Shown in pieces: positions 33,906 to 43,544 of a stretch of DNA of 64,000 nucleotides. The position numbers were made by a program, and so were the translations under genes. Within the stretch, counting starts at the first letter, position 1; every line of letters begins with the position of its first letter. The stretch is from Methylobacterium terrae (GTDB taxonomy: Bacteria > Pseudomonadota > Alphaproteobacteria > Rhizobiales > Beijerinckiaceae), in contig NZ_CP029553.1 of NCBI RefSeq assembly GCF_003173755.1, positions 955,001 to 1,019,000 on the forward strand, written 5' to 3'. The notes under the pieces were generated by a model that did not search any database, was not told the origin of the DNA, and worked only from the letters and a program-made list of their open reading frames with translations.

Positions 33906-35237
33906 ATGACCATGGCTGCACAGGCGGCGATCGGGGTGAGCCCGGCGCCCGCCGAGGCGACCGACCGCCAGAAGATCAGGGCCATCGTCGCCGCCTCGTC
34001 CGGCAACCTGGTCGAGTGGTACGACTTCTACGCCTATGCCTTCACGTCGATCTACTTCGCCTCCGCGTTCTTCCCGAGCAGCAGCCCGACCGGCCAGCTG
34101 CTCGCCACCGCCGGCATCTTCGCGGTCGGGTTCTTCATGCGGCCGCTCGGCGGCTGGATCTTCGGCCGCATCGCCGACCGGCGCGGCCGCAAGTCCTCGA
34201 TGGTGTTCTCGGTGCTGCTGATGTGCGCCGGCTCGCTGATGATCGGCATCCTGCCGACCTACGAGACGATCGGCGTGCTGGCCCCCGTGCTGCTCCTCGT
34301 CGCCCGGCTGGCCCAGGGCCTCTCGGTCGGCGGCGAGTACGGCACCGCGGCGACCTACATGAGCGAGATCGCCGGCAAGGGCCGGCGCGGCTTCCTGTCG
34401 TCGTTCCAGTACGTCACCCTGATCGGCGGCCAGCTCCTCGCGGTCCTGGTGGTGTTCGCGCTCCAGCACATGCTCTCGGCCGAGGAGATGCGCGCCTGGG
34501 GCTGGCGCGTCCCGTTCCTGCTCGGCGCCGCCGCGGCGATCGTCGCGATGATGCTGCGCGGCTCGCTGAAGGAATCCGCCTCGCACGAGACCATGAAGAG
34601 CAAGGAGGCCGGCTCGCTGCGCGCGCTGATGCAGCACAAGCGGGCGCTCCTGATCACGCTCGCCTTCACCATGGGCGGGTCGCTCTACTTCTACACCATG
34701 ACCACCTACATGCAGAAGTTCCTGGTCAACACGGTGAAGCTCGACCTGAAGACGGTCTCGACCGTGATGACCCTGGCGCTCGTGGTGTTCATGCTGCTGC
34801 AGCCGGTCTTCGGCGCCCTCTCCGACAGGATCGGGCGGCGCAACAACATGATCCTGTTCAGCGGGCTCGCGACCCTCGGCGCGGTGCCGCTGCTCTCGAG
34901 CCTGTCGCTGGTGACGAGCCCCTGGGCCGCCTTCGGGCTGATCCTCACCGGCCTCGTGATCGGGTCCTTCTACACCTCGATCAGCGGCGTGGTGAAGGCC
35001 GAGCTGTTCCCGGCCGAGATCCGCGCGCTCGGCGTCGGCCTGCCCTACGCCATCGCCAACGCGCTGTTCGGCGGCACGGCGGAATACGTCGCGCTCTCGT
35101 TCAAGACCTACGGCAACGAGGGCCTGTTCTACTGGTACGTCGCCGCCATGGCGGCGGTGGCCTTCGCCGCCTCGCTGTGGATGCCCGACACCCGCAAGTA
35201 CGGCTACCTCGACGGCAACGGCCGGATGAGCGACTGA
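33906..35237 (+). CDS. MFS transporter, metabolite:H+ symporter type (KgtP-like)
   Basis: The 443-residue, 12-helix protein carries [41 protein letters not shown] between helices 2 and 3, and [22 protein letters not shown], signatures of the MHS subfamily that includes the alpha-ketoglutarate permease KgtP. A dicarboxylate or related organic acid is the likely substrate. AGGGAG lies 8 bases before the ATG at 33906. A sigma-54-type promoter upstream and a DctB/DctD-type pair downstream suggest substrate-induced expression. Confidence 0.88.
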   Translation: MTMAAQAAIGVSPAPAEATDRQKIRAIVAASSGNLVEWYDFYAYAFTSIYFASAFFPSSSPTGQLLATAGIFAVGFFMRPLGGWIFGRIADRRGRKSSMVFSVLLMCAGSLMIGILPTYETIGVLAPVLLLVARLAQGLSVGGEYGTAATYMSEIAGKGRRGFLSSFQYVTLIGGQLLAVLVVFALQHMLSAEEMRAWGWRVPFLLGAAAAIVAMMLRGSLKESASHETMKSKEAGSLRALMQHKRALLITLAFTMGGSLYFYTMTTYMQKFLVNTVKLDLKTVSTVMTLALVVFMLLQPVFGALSDRIGRRNNMILFSGLATLGAVPLLSSLSLVTSPWAAFGLILTGLVIGSFYTSISGVVKAELFPAEIRALGVGLPYAIANALFGGTAEYVALSFKTYGNEGLFYWYVAAMAAVAFAASLWMPDTRKYGYLDGNGRMSD

Positions 35238-35246
35238 CGCCCGCGA

Positions 35247-35279
35247 CGAGGACCGGGACCTCCCGGGTCCCGGTCCTCG
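35247..35279 (+). terminator. Strong stem-loop after the permease gene
   Basis: A perfect 14-bp stem (35247-35260 with 35266-35279) with a 5-nt loop begins 9 bases after the stop codon. There is no T-tract, so it may stabilise mRNA or partly terminate before the kinase gene. Confidence 0.55.
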
Positions 35280-35381
35280 CGACGCCCGGACCCCCTCGGC
35301 TTTCGCTTGCGGGCGATCCCCGTTTCGGGGCACGGCGGGGACTTCGAGACCCGCGTGACCCCCGCAGTCGAGGCGCCCGGC

Positions 35382-37256
35382 ATGAGCCAAGCCCATCCTG
35401 CCGACCTCCCGGCCGCGGCGCCGCGGCGCGCGCTCCTCGGCGGGGCCGGGGCCCGGCGGTGGGCCTGGGCGGCCGCGATCCTGGCGCTCACCCTCGCGGT
35501 CTTCCTCCTCGCCCTGAATGCCGGCCACGACCAGGTGCGGCGCGCCGCGCGCCAGCGCCTCGTGATCGCCGAGGCGGTCCTGCGCGCGGCGTTCGACCGC
35601 TACCGCTCCCTGCCCACCGTCCTCGCCCTCGACACGCAGGTCCAGGGCCTGCTGGCCGATCCGGCCGCGTCCGGTGCGGTCGCGGCCGTCAACGCCAAGT
35701 TCGAGGCGATCGCCGGGGCCTCGGGGGCCGCCGCGATCTACCTCATGGACGCGAACGGGCTCACGCTCGGCGCGAGCAACTGGAACCAGCCGCTCTCCTT
35801 CGTCGGCTCCACCTACGCCTACCGGCCCTACTTCCTCGACGCCCTGGCGAGCGGCGCCTCGCGCTACTTCGGGGTCGGCACCACCACCCAGCAGCCGGGC
35901 CTGTTCATCGGCAAGGCGGTGGTCGCGCGAGGCGGGGAGGGCGCCGGCCCGGTCGCGGGCGTCGTGGTGGTCAAGGTCGACCTCGAGGGCCTGGAGGGCG
36001 AGTGGCGGCGGGCGGGCGAGCAGATCCTCGTCTCCGACGCCGCCGGGATCGTCTTCCTGGCGAGCGAGCCCGGCTGGAAGTACCGCCCGTTCCGGCCTCT
36101 CGCCGCGGCCGACACGGACCGCATCCGCGCGGCCCGGCAATACGGCGACAGCGACCTGCGGCCCCTCCTGGAGGACGGCCCGCCCGATCCCGGCGGGACG
36201 ATCCGGCTCCCCTCCGCCGGCCGGGCCGGGCGCGGCATCGTCGAGCCCGTCGCGATGCCGGATCTCGGCTGGACGCTCTGGTACGTCGCCCCGACCGGGG
36301 CCGCCTTCCGCCAGGCCCTCCTGGTGGCGGCCGCCACGGGCGTCGCCTGCCTGGCGCTCGCCTTCGCGCTCGCCGCCGCGAGCCAGAAGCGGCGGCGCCT
36401 GCGGGCCGAGCAGGCGATGCGGCTCGCCCTCGAGCGGCGTGTGGCGGAGCGGACCCACGACCTCAGCGACGCCAACGCGCGCCTGCGGGCCGAGATCGGC
36501 GAGCGCGAGCGCGCCACCGCGGCCCTGCGGGCGACCCAGGACGAGCTGATCCATGCCGGCCGGCTCGCGGCGCTCGGCCAGATCTCCACGGCGATCAACC
36601 ACGAGATCAACCAGCCGCTCGCGGCCCTGCGCACCTTCCTGGCCAGCACCGCGGTGTTCCTCGAGCGCGGCGACGAGGCGACGGTGCGCCGCAACCTGCA
36701 GCGCATGACCGAGGTCACGCAGCGCATCGCCGAGATCATCCGCCACCTCAAGGACTTCGCCCGCAAGACCGGCCCCGGGCATTGCGAGCCGGTGCGCCTC
36801 GCCGCGGCGGCGGAGGCCGCCCTCGACCTGCTGCGGGTCCGGCTGCGGGCCGACGGCGTCGCGGTCGAGTGCCGGATCCCGCCCGACGCGACGGTGCGGG
36901 CCGAGCCGGTGCGCCTCGAGCAGGTGCTCCTGAACCTCATGGTCAACGCCCTCGACGCGATGCGCGACGCCCCCGAGCGCCGGCTCTCGTTGAGCGCGGC
37001 GCACGAGCCGGCCTCCCCCGGCGATTCCGCCTCCTCCTGGCGGCTCGCCGTCGCGGATAGCGGCAGCGGGATCGCGGCCGAGCATATGGGACGGATCTTC
37101 GATCCGTTCTTCACCACCAAGTCCGCCGGCGAGGGGCTCGGGCTCGGCCTGTCCCTGTCCTCGCTCATCGTGCGCGACCTCGGGGGCAGCCTGGCTGCCG
37201 AGAACGGCGAGCGCGGCGCCGTGCTGACCCTCGTCCTGCCGGCGATGGAGGCCTGA
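35382..37256 (+). CDS. DctB-type sensor histidine kinase
   Basis: The 624-residue kinase has membrane helices at about residues 27-48 and 312-335 enclosing a periplasmic double-Cache sensor (AAIYLMDANGLTLGASNW, YRPYFLDALASGASRYFGVG). A coiled linker and the phosphoacceptor His407 in ALGQISTAINHEINQPLAAL follow, then an ATPase domain with NLMVNALDA and GLGLGLSLSSLIV. This is the build of DctB, which senses C4-dicarboxylates. The ATG at 35382 is preferred for its GAGG; a GTG at 35355 is possible. It is followed at once by the regulator gene. Confidence 0.9.
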   Translation: MSQAHPADLPAAAPRRALLGGAGARRWAWAAAILALTLAVFLLALNAGHDQVRRAARQRLVIAEAVLRAAFDRYRSLPTVLALDTQVQGLLADPAASGAVAAVNAKFEAIAGASGAAAIYLMDANGLTLGASNWNQPLSFVGSTYAYRPYFLDALASGASRYFGVGTTTQQPGLFIGKAVVARGGEGAGPVAGVVVVKVDLEGLEGEWRRAGEQILVSDAAGIVFLASEPGWKYRPFRPLAAADTDRIRAARQYGDSDLRPLLEDGPPDPGGTIRLPSAGRAGRGIVEPVAMPDLGWTLWYVAPTGAAFRQALLVAAATGVACLALAFALAAASQKRRRLRAEQAMRLALERRVAERTHDLSDANARLRAEIGERERATAALRATQDELIHAGRLAALGQISTAINHEINQPLAALRTFLASTAVFLERGDEATVRRNLQRMTEVTQRIAEIIRHLKDFARKTGPGHCEPVRLAAAAEAALDLLRVRLRADGVAVECRIPPDATVRAEPVRLEQVLLNLMVNALDAMRDAPERRLSLSAAHEPASPGDSASSWRLAVADSGSGIAAEHMGRIFDPFFTTKSAGEGLGLGLSLSSLIVRDLGGSLAAENGERGAVLTLVLPAMEA

Positions 37257-38600
37257 ATGGCGGCACGGGTGGAACGCGTCCTCTTCGTCGACGACGAGGA
37301 GACGGTGCGCGAGGCGCTGGAGCAGTGGCTGACCCTCGCCGGCTACGCCGTCTCGACCTTCGAGGCCCCCGACGGCGCGCTCGCCGCGATCGACGAGCGC
37401 TTCCCCGGCATCCTCGTCACCGACATGCGCATGCCGCGGATGGACGGCCTCGCGGTGCTGGAGCGGGCGCTCAGCCTGGATCCCGAGCTGCCGGTCCTGC
37501 TCGTCACCGGCCACGGCGACGTGCCGATGGCGGTCGAGGCGATGCGGCGCGGCGCCTACGACTTCATCGAGAAGCCTTTCGCGCCCGAGCGCCTCGTCGA
37601 CGCGATCGGCCGCGCCTGCGAGAAGCGCCACCTCACCCTGCGCCTGCGCCGGCTCCACGCGGGCACGGACGCGCACGCCATCGAGAGCCGGCTGATCGGC
37701 ACCTCCCGGGCGATGGAGGCCCTGCGGCGCGAGGTGCTCGACCTCGCCGCGACACCGGTCAACGTCGTCGTCAATGGCGAGACCGGCTCCGGCAAGGAGC
37801 TGGTGGCGCAGTGCCTGCACGCCTTCTCGAGCCGGCGCGAGGGGCGCTTCGTCCCGGTCAATTGCGGCGCGATCCCCGACACGATGATGGAGAGCGAGCT
37901 GTTCGGCTACGAGGCCGGCGCCTTCACGGGCGCGCTCAAGCGCCGGATCGGCAAGCTCGAATACGCCCATCGCGGCACGCTCTTCCTCGACGAGATCGAG
38001 GCGATGCCGCTCTCCGGCCAGGTCAAGCTGCTGCGGGTGCTGCAGGAGCACCGGGTGGAGCGGCTCGGCGCCAACGAGTCGGTCGCCGCCGACCTGCGCA
38101 CGCTCTGCGCCAGCAAGGTCGACCTGCGCGCCGAGGCCGAGGCCGGGCGCTTCCGCCCCGACCTCTACTACCGCCTCGACGTCGCGAGCCTGCGCATCCC
38201 GCCCTTGCGCGAGCGGCGCGAGGACATCCCGCTCCTGTTCGAGCACTTCGCCGCCCGGGCCGCCGAGGCGCATGGCCGGGCGATGCGGCCGTTGAGCACC
38301 CGGCATGTCCGGGACCTCGTCGAGCAGCCCTGGCCCGGCAACGTGCGCGAATTGCGCAACGCGGCCGAGCGCTACGCCTTCGGCCTCGACCGGCTCGGCG
38401 CCGCCCCGGACCCGGGCGAGGCCGGGCAGCCGCCGCTCGCCGCGCGGGTCGAGGCCTACGAGCGGGGCCTGATCGAGCAGGCGCTGCAGCAGGCGCAGGG
38501 CAACATCGCGGAAGCGATGCGTCTCCTCGACGTGCCTCGGCGCACCCTCAACGAGAAGATGCAGCGCTACGGCCTGAGCCGCGGCGACTTCGTCGGTTAG
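37257..38600 (+). CDS. DctD-type sigma-54-dependent response regulator
   Basis: The 447-residue protein has a receiver domain (phospho-acceptor Asp56 in ILVTDMRMP). An AAA+ domain follows with Walker A GETGSGKEL near residue 173, the sigma-54-contacting GAFTGA near residue 221 and Walker B TLFLDEIEAM. A Fis-type helix-turn-helix (GNIAEAMRLLDVPRRTLNEKM) ends the protein. It should activate sigma-54 promoters when phosphorylated by the adjacent kinase; its ATG directly follows the kinase stop codon. The sigma-54-type element before the permease gene is the obvious target. Confidence 0.94.
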   Translation: MAARVERVLFVDDEETVREALEQWLTLAGYAVSTFEAPDGALAAIDERFPGILVTDMRMPRMDGLAVLERALSLDPELPVLLVTGHGDVPMAVEAMRRGAYDFIEKPFAPERLVDAIGRACEKRHLTLRLRRLHAGTDAHAIESRLIGTSRAMEALRREVLDLAATPVNVVVNGETGSGKELVAQCLHAFSSRREGRFVPVNCGAIPDTMMESELFGYEAGAFTGALKRRIGKLEYAHRGTLFLDEIEAMPLSGQVKLLRVLQEHRVERLGANESVAADLRTLCASKVDLRAEAEAGRFRPDLYYRLDVASLRIPPLRERREDIPLLFEHFAARAAEAHGRAMRPLSTRHVRDLVEQPWPGNVRELRNAAERYAFGLDRLGAAPDPGEAGQPPLAARVEAYERGLIEQALQQAQGNIAEAMRLLDVPRRTLNEKMQRYGLSRGDFVG

Positions 38601-38800
38601 AGCCTCGTTCGCGGCGAAGCGAAGACCGGTCCGGCATGGAAAGTGCTGCACGATCACCGGTCGGGCGCTGCTCCAGGAGCATGCCGTTCCGACTGACGCG
38701 GGATGGATCGTCGTCCTGGCTTACCCTGCGCGAGGGGCGCTCCAAGGTGCCCCTCCCGGTCCCCCTCTCCCGCCACCCCTTGATCCCGGTCTTCAAAGCC

Positions 38801-39220
38801 ATGTCCGACGCGCTGCCCTCTCCTCTGCCCGCCTGGGGTCCCCCGGTGATCCGCACCATCGCCATGCCGGCCGACACCAACCCGGCGGGCGACATCTTCG
38901 GCGGCTGGCTCATGGCCCAGATGGATCTCGCCGCCGGCAACGTGGCGGCGCGCCGGGCCCGGGGGCGCTGCGCCACCATCGCGGTCGAGGGCATGACCTT
39001 CCTGCAGCCGGTCGTGGTCGGCGACGAGGTCAGCCTCTACGCGCAGATCGTCTCGGTGGGCCGGTCCTCGATCCGCATCCAGATCGAGGCGTGGCGCCGC
39101 GCCCGGGAGAGCGAGGAGACCATCAAGGTGACGCAGGCGCTGTTCACCTTCGTGGCGATCGACGAGAACCGGCGCCCCCGCGCGGTGCCGCCGGAGACGC
39201 CCGGATCGGGTGGGGCCTAA
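38801..39220 (+). CDS. Hotdog-fold acyl-CoA thioesterase (YciA-like)
   Basis: The 139-residue protein has IAMPADTNPAGDIFGGWLMAQMDLAAGNVA, the N-(x)-G-(x)-FGGWLM active-site helix with catalytic Asp, followed by VEGMTFLQPVVVGDEVSLYAQIVSVGRSSI, as in YciA-type acyl-CoA hydrolases. It releases CoA from acyl-CoA in the cytoplasm. It lies 200 bp after the regulator gene and is likely an independent unit. Confidence 0.9.
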   Translation: MSDALPSPLPAWGPPVIRTIAMPADTNPAGDIFGGWLMAQMDLAAGNVAARRARGRCATIAVEGMTFLQPVVVGDEVSLYAQIVSVGRSSIRIQIEAWRRARESEETIKVTQALFTFVAIDENRRPRAVPPETPGSGGA

Positions 39221-39319
39221 GGCTTTCGCGCGCCGGCGGCGCCCGTCGGTCCTGCCGCGAACAGGGGAGGGCGCCGCTCAGGGGAGGATTCGGCGCAAGA
39301 CTTCCCCACGCACATCGCC

Positions 39320-39348
39320 ATTCCGGGCTCCGCTGCGGGGCCCGGTAT
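39320..39348. repeat. Short hairpin element
   Basis: Stem CCGGGC (39323-39328) with GCCCGG (39340-39345) and inner CCGC/GCGG, flanked by ATT and TAT. Text of the form CATTCCGGGCTC...GAATGAC recurs near 57610-57665 in degraded form. It is probably a small dispersed palindrome; there is no gene in this 260-bp gap. Confidence 0.45.
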
Positions 39349-39481
39349 GACGCAGAGGCTGTCGGGATCGATCGGGATCAACCGAACACGCTCTCGCGCT
39401 AGGCGGTGCAAGCAACTCAGGAATCGTACCGAAGGGGAAGATTACCGCATCGCGGAAAGCATCAACACCATCGAGGGGTGT

Positions 39482-39566
39482 TGGTGCCCAGGAGAGGACT
39501 CGAACCTCCACGGCTTGCACCACTGGTACCTGAAACCAGCGCGTCTACCAATTCCGCCACCTGGGC
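39482..39566 (-). tRNA. tRNA-Leu(CAG), copy 2
   Basis: This is identical over all 85 bases to the gene at 33444-33528, including the encoded CCA, plus about 20 bp of 3' flank carrying a small hairpin. The anticodon is CAG. Both copies are on the minus strand, about 6 kb apart. Confidence 0.97.
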
Positions 39567-39603
39567 CCTAGAGCACCGCCTTGGCGGCGCCCCGGTGTCA
39601 GTT

Positions 39604-39632
39604 CGTTTAGTCGGCGGCGGAGCCGGCGTCAA
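39604..39632 (-). promoter_or_regulatory. Promoter of tRNA-Leu copy 2
   Basis: On the minus strand TTGACG (39627-39632), 17 bp, TAAACG (39604-39609), the same boxes and almost the same spacer as copy 1. Confidence 0.65.
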
Positions 39633-39662
39633 CGCCGAACTCCGCCGTTCGTCATCGTCGGC

Positions 39663-41078
39663 TCAAGCCCCGGCCGGCCACTCGCGGATGTCGACGAAGT
39701 GGCCCGCGATGGCGGCGGCCGCGGCCATCGCCGGGGAGACGAGGTGCGTGCGGCCCTTGTGGCCCTGGCGGCCCTCGAAGTTGCGGTTCGAGGTCGAGGC
39801 GCAGCGCTCGTGGGGTTTGAGGCGGTCGGCATTCATGCCGAGGCACATCGAGCAGCCCGGCTCGCGCCAGTCGAAGCCGGCCTCGATCAGGATCCGAGCG
39901 AGGCCCTCCTGCTCCGCCTGCTCCTTCACCAGCCCCGAGCCCGGCACCACCATGCCCGACACGTTCGGGTGGATCTTGCGCCCCTCGACCATGCGGGCGA
40001 CGATCCGCAGGTCCTCGATGCGGCCGTTGGTGCAGGAGCCGATGAACACCTTGTCGAGGGCGATGTCGGTGATCTTCGTCCCCGGGGTCAGGCCCATGTA
40101 GGACAGGGCCTTCTCCTTCGAGAGGCGCAGGTTCTCGTCCTCGATGGCGGCCGGGTCCGGCACCCGGCCCTGGACCGAGATGACGTCCTCGGGGCTCGTG
40201 CCCCAGGTCACGATCGGCGGGAGATTTGCGGCATCGAGCCGGATCTCGCGGTCGAAATGGGCGCCCTCGTCGGAGACGAGGTTGCGCCAGTACGCGACCG
40301 CGCGCTCGAACGCCTCGCCCTTCGGCGCCTTCGGCCGGTCCTTGATGTAGGCGAAGGTGGTCTCGTCGGGGGCGACCATGCCGGCGCGGGCCCCGCCCTC
40401 GATCGACATGTTGCAGATCGTCATCCGGCCCTCCATCGAGAGGCCCCGGATCGCCTCGCCGGCATATTCCAGCACGTGGCCGGTGCCGCCGGCGGTGCCG
40501 ATCTCGCCGATGATCGCCAGGATGATGTCCTTGGCCCCGACGCCGGCGGGCAGGCGGCCGTCGACGACGGCGCGCATGTTCTTCGCCTTCTTCTGGATCA
40601 GCGTCTGGGTGGCGAGCACGTGCTCGACCTCCGACGTGCCGATGCCGTGGGCGAGCGCCCCGAAGGCGCCGTGGGTCGAGGTGTGGGAATCGCCGCAGAC
40701 GATCGTCTGGCCCGGCAGGGTGAAGCCCTGCTCCGGCCCGATGATGTGGACGATGCCCTGCCGACGATCGAGCGCGTCGTAGTACTCGATGCCGAACTCG
40801 CGGACGTTCTCGGCCAGCGTGTCGATCTGCGTGCGGCTCTCGGGATCCTCGATCCCGAAGCTGCGGTCCGAGGTCTGGACGTTGTGGTCGACGACCGCCA
40901 GCGTCTTCTCCGGGTGGCGCACCCGGCGCCCGGCGAGACGAAGCCCCTCGAAGGCCTGGGGAGAGGTGACCTCGTGGACGAGGTGACGGTCGATGTAGAG
41001 GAGGCAGGTGCCGTCCGGCTGACGATCGACGACGTGGTCGTCCCAGATCTTGTCGTAGAGGGTGCGAGGGGCAGTCAT
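39663..41078 (-). CDS. leuC: 3-isopropylmalate dehydratase large subunit
   Basis: The 471-residue protein begins [42 protein letters not shown]. It holds [32 protein letters not shown] and the three cluster ligands Cys349 (FIGSCTNGR), Cys409 and Cys412 (GCSMCLGMN). It isomerises 2- to 3-isopropylmalate in leucine synthesis, together with LeuD, which is not here. Its size is normal. The upstream region has a GTGAC...GTCAC inverted repeat around the ribosome-binding region (near 41085-41117). Confidence 0.97.
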   Translation of the reverse strand: MTAPRTLYDKIWDDHVVDRQPDGTCLLYIDRHLVHEVTSPQAFEGLRLAGRRVRHPEKTLAVVDHNVQTSDRSFGIEDPESRTQIDTLAENVREFGIEYYDALDRRQGIVHIIGPEQGFTLPGQTIVCGDSHTSTHGAFGALAHGIGTSEVEHVLATQTLIQKKAKNMRAVVDGRLPAGVGAKDIILAIIGEIGTAGGTGHVLEYAGEAIRGLSMEGRMTICNMSIEGGARAGMVAPDETTFAYIKDRPKAPKGEAFERAVAYWRNLVSDEGAHFDREIRLDAANLPPIVTWGTSPEDVISVQGRVPDPAAIEDENLRLSKEKALSYMGLTPGTKITDIALDKVFIGSCTNGRIEDLRIVARMVEGRKIHPNVSGMVVPGSGLVKEQAEQEGLARILIEAGFDWREPGCSMCLGMNADRLKPHERCASTSNRNFEGRQGHKGRTHLVSPAMAAAAAIAGHFVDIREWPAGA

Positions 41079-41261
41079 CGGGATTGTGACCTTGGGGTTT
41101 GTTGCCTTGTCACCAAGACCTAACGGTGAGGCCGGGCGCGCGGCGTTCGGGCCCGGGACCCGTCATGTAACCGTCCCGTCCGCCGACGGGTAGACCCCAC
41201 GGCGCCGCAAGGGGATGCAGGCACCGCAAGGCGTGCCTCGGCCTGTCGGTCGCCCTGGGAC

Positions 41262-41292
41262 GCGCCCCCGAAGCGTCGCCGTCCGGGGGCGC
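41262..41292 (-). terminator. Stem-loop after the sugar ABC operon
   Basis: A perfect 9-bp stem (GCGCCCCCG at 41262-41270 with CGGGGGCGC at 41284-41292) has a 13-nt loop, 8 bases beyond the stop of the last permease gene. There is no T-tract. Confidence 0.5.
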
Positions 41293-41300
41293 CGGTGCCG

Positions 41301-42191
41301 TCATTCCTTCACCGCCCCGGTCATCGCCGAGACGTAGTGCTCGACGAAGAACGAGTACAGGATCACCAGCGGCAGCGAGCCGACGAGCGCCCCCGCCATC
41401 AGCGAGCCCCAGCGATAGATGTCGCCGTCGACGAACTCGCTCACCACCGCCACCGGCACGGTCTTGTTGTCGGTCGAGGACAGGAAGGTCAGCGCGTAGA
41501 TGAACTCGTTCCAGCACAGGGTCAGCGAGAAGATGCCGGCCGAGATCAGCCCCGGCACCGCCAGCGGCAGGATGATCTTGACGAGGATCTGCCAGCGGCT
41601 CGCCCCGTCGATGAGCGCGCACTCCTCCAGCTCGTAGGGAATCGTCTTGAAGTACCCCATCAGCAGCCAGGTCGAGAACGGGATCAGGATGGTGGGATAG
41701 ACCAGCACCAGGGCGAAGGGCGAATCGTAGAGCCCGTAGGCCTGGATGATGGTGGCGAGCGGGATGAACAGGATCGAGGGCGGCACCAGGTAGGCGAGGA
41801 AGATCGCCGCGCCGACCGCGACCGCGCCCTTGTAGCGGATCCGCACGATCGCGTAGGCCGCGAGCACGCTGGCGAACAGCGACAGCACCGTGGCCGCCAC
41901 CGAGATCATCATCGTGTTCCACAGCCACAGGGGATAATGGGTCTGGAACAGGAGCTTCGAGATGTGCTTGAGCGTCGGCGAGACCACCCAGAACGGGTTG
42001 TAGGTCTCCATGTCGATGAGCTGCTCGTCCGGTTTGATGGCGGTCAGGACCATCCAGTAGAACGGGAAGAGCAGCACCACCAGGATGACGAAGAGCGGCA
42101 GGTAGACCGTGACGACGCGCTTCGGCAGCGTGTCGAGATAGGCCATGCCCTCGTTGTCGTCGGGCTTGTCGGGTGTCGTGGTCGCGGCCAT
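41301..42191 (-). CDS. Carbohydrate ABC transporter permease, MalG type
   Basis: The 296-residue protein has six predicted membrane helices. The EAA loop contacting the ATPase is YELEECALIDGASRWQILVKIILPLAVPGL. The N-terminal part has FPFYWMVLTAIKPDEQL, typical of the MalG-side permease. It lies 18 bp after its partner permease and is the last gene of the operon. Confidence 0.94.
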   Translation of the reverse strand: MAATTTPDKPDDNEGMAYLDTLPKRVVTVYLPLFVILVVLLFPFYWMVLTAIKPDEQLIDMETYNPFWVVSPTLKHISKLLFQTHYPLWLWNTMMISVAATVLSLFASVLAAYAIVRIRYKGAVAVGAAIFLAYLVPPSILFIPLATIIQAYGLYDSPFALVLVYPTILIPFSTWLLMGYFKTIPYELEECALIDGASRWQILVKIILPLAVPGLISAGIFSLTLCWNEFIYALTFLSSTDNKTVPVAVVSEFVDGDIYRWGSLMAGALVGSLPLVILYSFFVEHYVSAMTGAVKE

Positions 42192-42209
42192 GGGTGATTT
42201 TTCCTTCTC

Positions 42210-43154
42210 TCAGCCGGTCTGCCACTTGCGGTTCTGGAGGCCGAACCACGAGATCCCGATGGCGAAGATCAGGAACGGCACCATCGCGGTGGCGATGGCC
42301 GCGCCCTCGCCGAGATTCCCCGACAGGATGCCGCGCTGGTAGGACAGGGTCGCCATCAGGTGGGTGGCGTTGACGGGGCCGCCGCGGGTCATCGCCCAGA
42401 TCAGCTGGAAGTCGGTGAAGGTGAACAGCACCGAGAAGGTCATCACCACGGCGATGATCGGGGTGAGGAGCGGCAGGGTGATGTGGCGGAAGTTCTGCCA
42501 CGGCGTCGCGCCGTCGATCGTCGCCGCCTCGTAGAGCGAGGGCGAGACGGTCTGCAGGCCGGCGAGCAGCGTGATGGCGATGAACGGTACGCCGCGCCAG
42601 ATGTTGGCGAAGGTCACGCAGATCCGCGCCATCGTCGGATCGCCCAGGAAATCGATGTTGCGGTCGATGAGGCCGAGATGGCGCAGCGACCACGAGATGA
42701 TCGAGAACTGGCTGTCGAAGATCCACCAGAACGCCAGCGCCGACAGCACCGTCGGCACGACGAAGGGGATCAGCACGATCGAGCGGATCAGCGCCTTGAA
42801 CGGCAGCCGCTTGTTGAGGAGCAGCGCCAGGTAGAGGCCGATCGCGAACTTCGCCACCGAGGCGAAGCCCGTATAGACGAGCGTGTTGAACACCGAGAGC
42901 CAGAAGACGCTGTCGTCCCACAGCCACTCGTAGTTCTCGATCCCCACGTAGTTGCCGCCGCGCCCGATGCGGGTGTCGGTGAGCGAGAGCCAGACGCCCT
43001 TGCCCAGCGGGTAGGCCAGGAACAGCAGCAGGATCGCGGCTGCGGGCAGCATGAACCAGAAGCCCAGCCAGCCGCGGCTCGTCCGGAACCGGCTCCAGGC
43101 CGAGCCGGTCGGGGGCGCCGCCGCGGCGGGGCGGGCGAGGGCGATGTCGGCCAC
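42210..43154 (-). CDS. Carbohydrate ABC transporter permease, MalF/UgpA type
   Basis: The 314-residue protein has six predicted helices and the EAA loop LYEAATIDGATPWQNFRHITLPLLTPI. The start is read as GTG at 43154 (VADIALARP), with GGAGGAGG about 9 bases before it; the open frame continues 26 codons upstream into poor protein text. It pairs with the MalG-type permease. A palindromic element separates it from the binding-protein gene. Confidence 0.93.
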   Translation of the reverse strand: MADIALARPAAAAPPTGSAWSRFRTSRGWLGFWFMLPAAAILLLFLAYPLGKGVWLSLTDTRIGRGGNYVGIENYEWLWDDSVFWLSVFNTLVYTGFASVAKFAIGLYLALLLNKRLPFKALIRSIVLIPFVVPTVLSALAFWWIFDSQFSIISWSLRHLGLIDRNIDFLGDPTMARICVTFANIWRGVPFIAITLLAGLQTVSPSLYEAATIDGATPWQNFRHITLPLLTPIIAVVMTFSVLFTFTDFQLIWAMTRGGPVNATHLMATLSYQRGILSGNLGEGAAIATAMVPFLIFAIGISWFGLQNRKWQTG

Positions 43155-43261
43155 GGGGAGCCTCCTCCGGGTGTTTTGTTGTTCTGGGGGCATCTCGGGG
43201 ACGATGAGGGCAGCATAGTCGCGCTGCCACACTCATCAGTCGCCGCGTGAGGCGCGGGCTT

Positions 43262-43449
43262 CCCCTCTCCCCGCGGGCGGGGAGAGGACTTCATCGACCT
43301 TGTCGTCGATGAAGTGAGCGCAGGCGAAGCCGGAGCGAGGGTGAGGGGGTGATGCCGGAGGAGCCACATTCGGCACCTCCCCCTCACCCTCGGCTGCCGC
43401 CTCGCCGTCGACCCGACAGGGGGTCAACAGCCCTCTCCCCGCGAGAAGG
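43262..43449. repeat. Nested palindromic intergenic element, copy C (inside the ABC operon)
   Basis: It shares with copies A and B the 24-bp hairpin (43264-43287), GCGAGGGTGAGGGGG (43335-43349) with its complement (43379-43392), and a final CCTCTCCCCGC arm near 43432. It sits between the binding-protein and permease genes of one operon, so it would be transcribed and could reduce read-through or shape relative expression. Nothing else is seen in the 43155-43544 gap. Confidence 0.8.
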
Positions 43450-43544
43450 CGGGCTTGCCCGACTTCGTCCATCGCTTGCAGATCCCGGGCAAGCCCGGGA
43501 TCCGGCGGGGAAAGGGGAGATGCGCACGAGCCGCGCGCAGGGCG

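Noticed and set aside
33444..39566. Genomic island integrated at tRNA-Leu
   Set aside because: No integrase, phage or plasmid gene lies between the copies, both tRNAs are complete with matching promoters, and base composition is like the rest. A duplication is as likely, so it is reported only as an observation.
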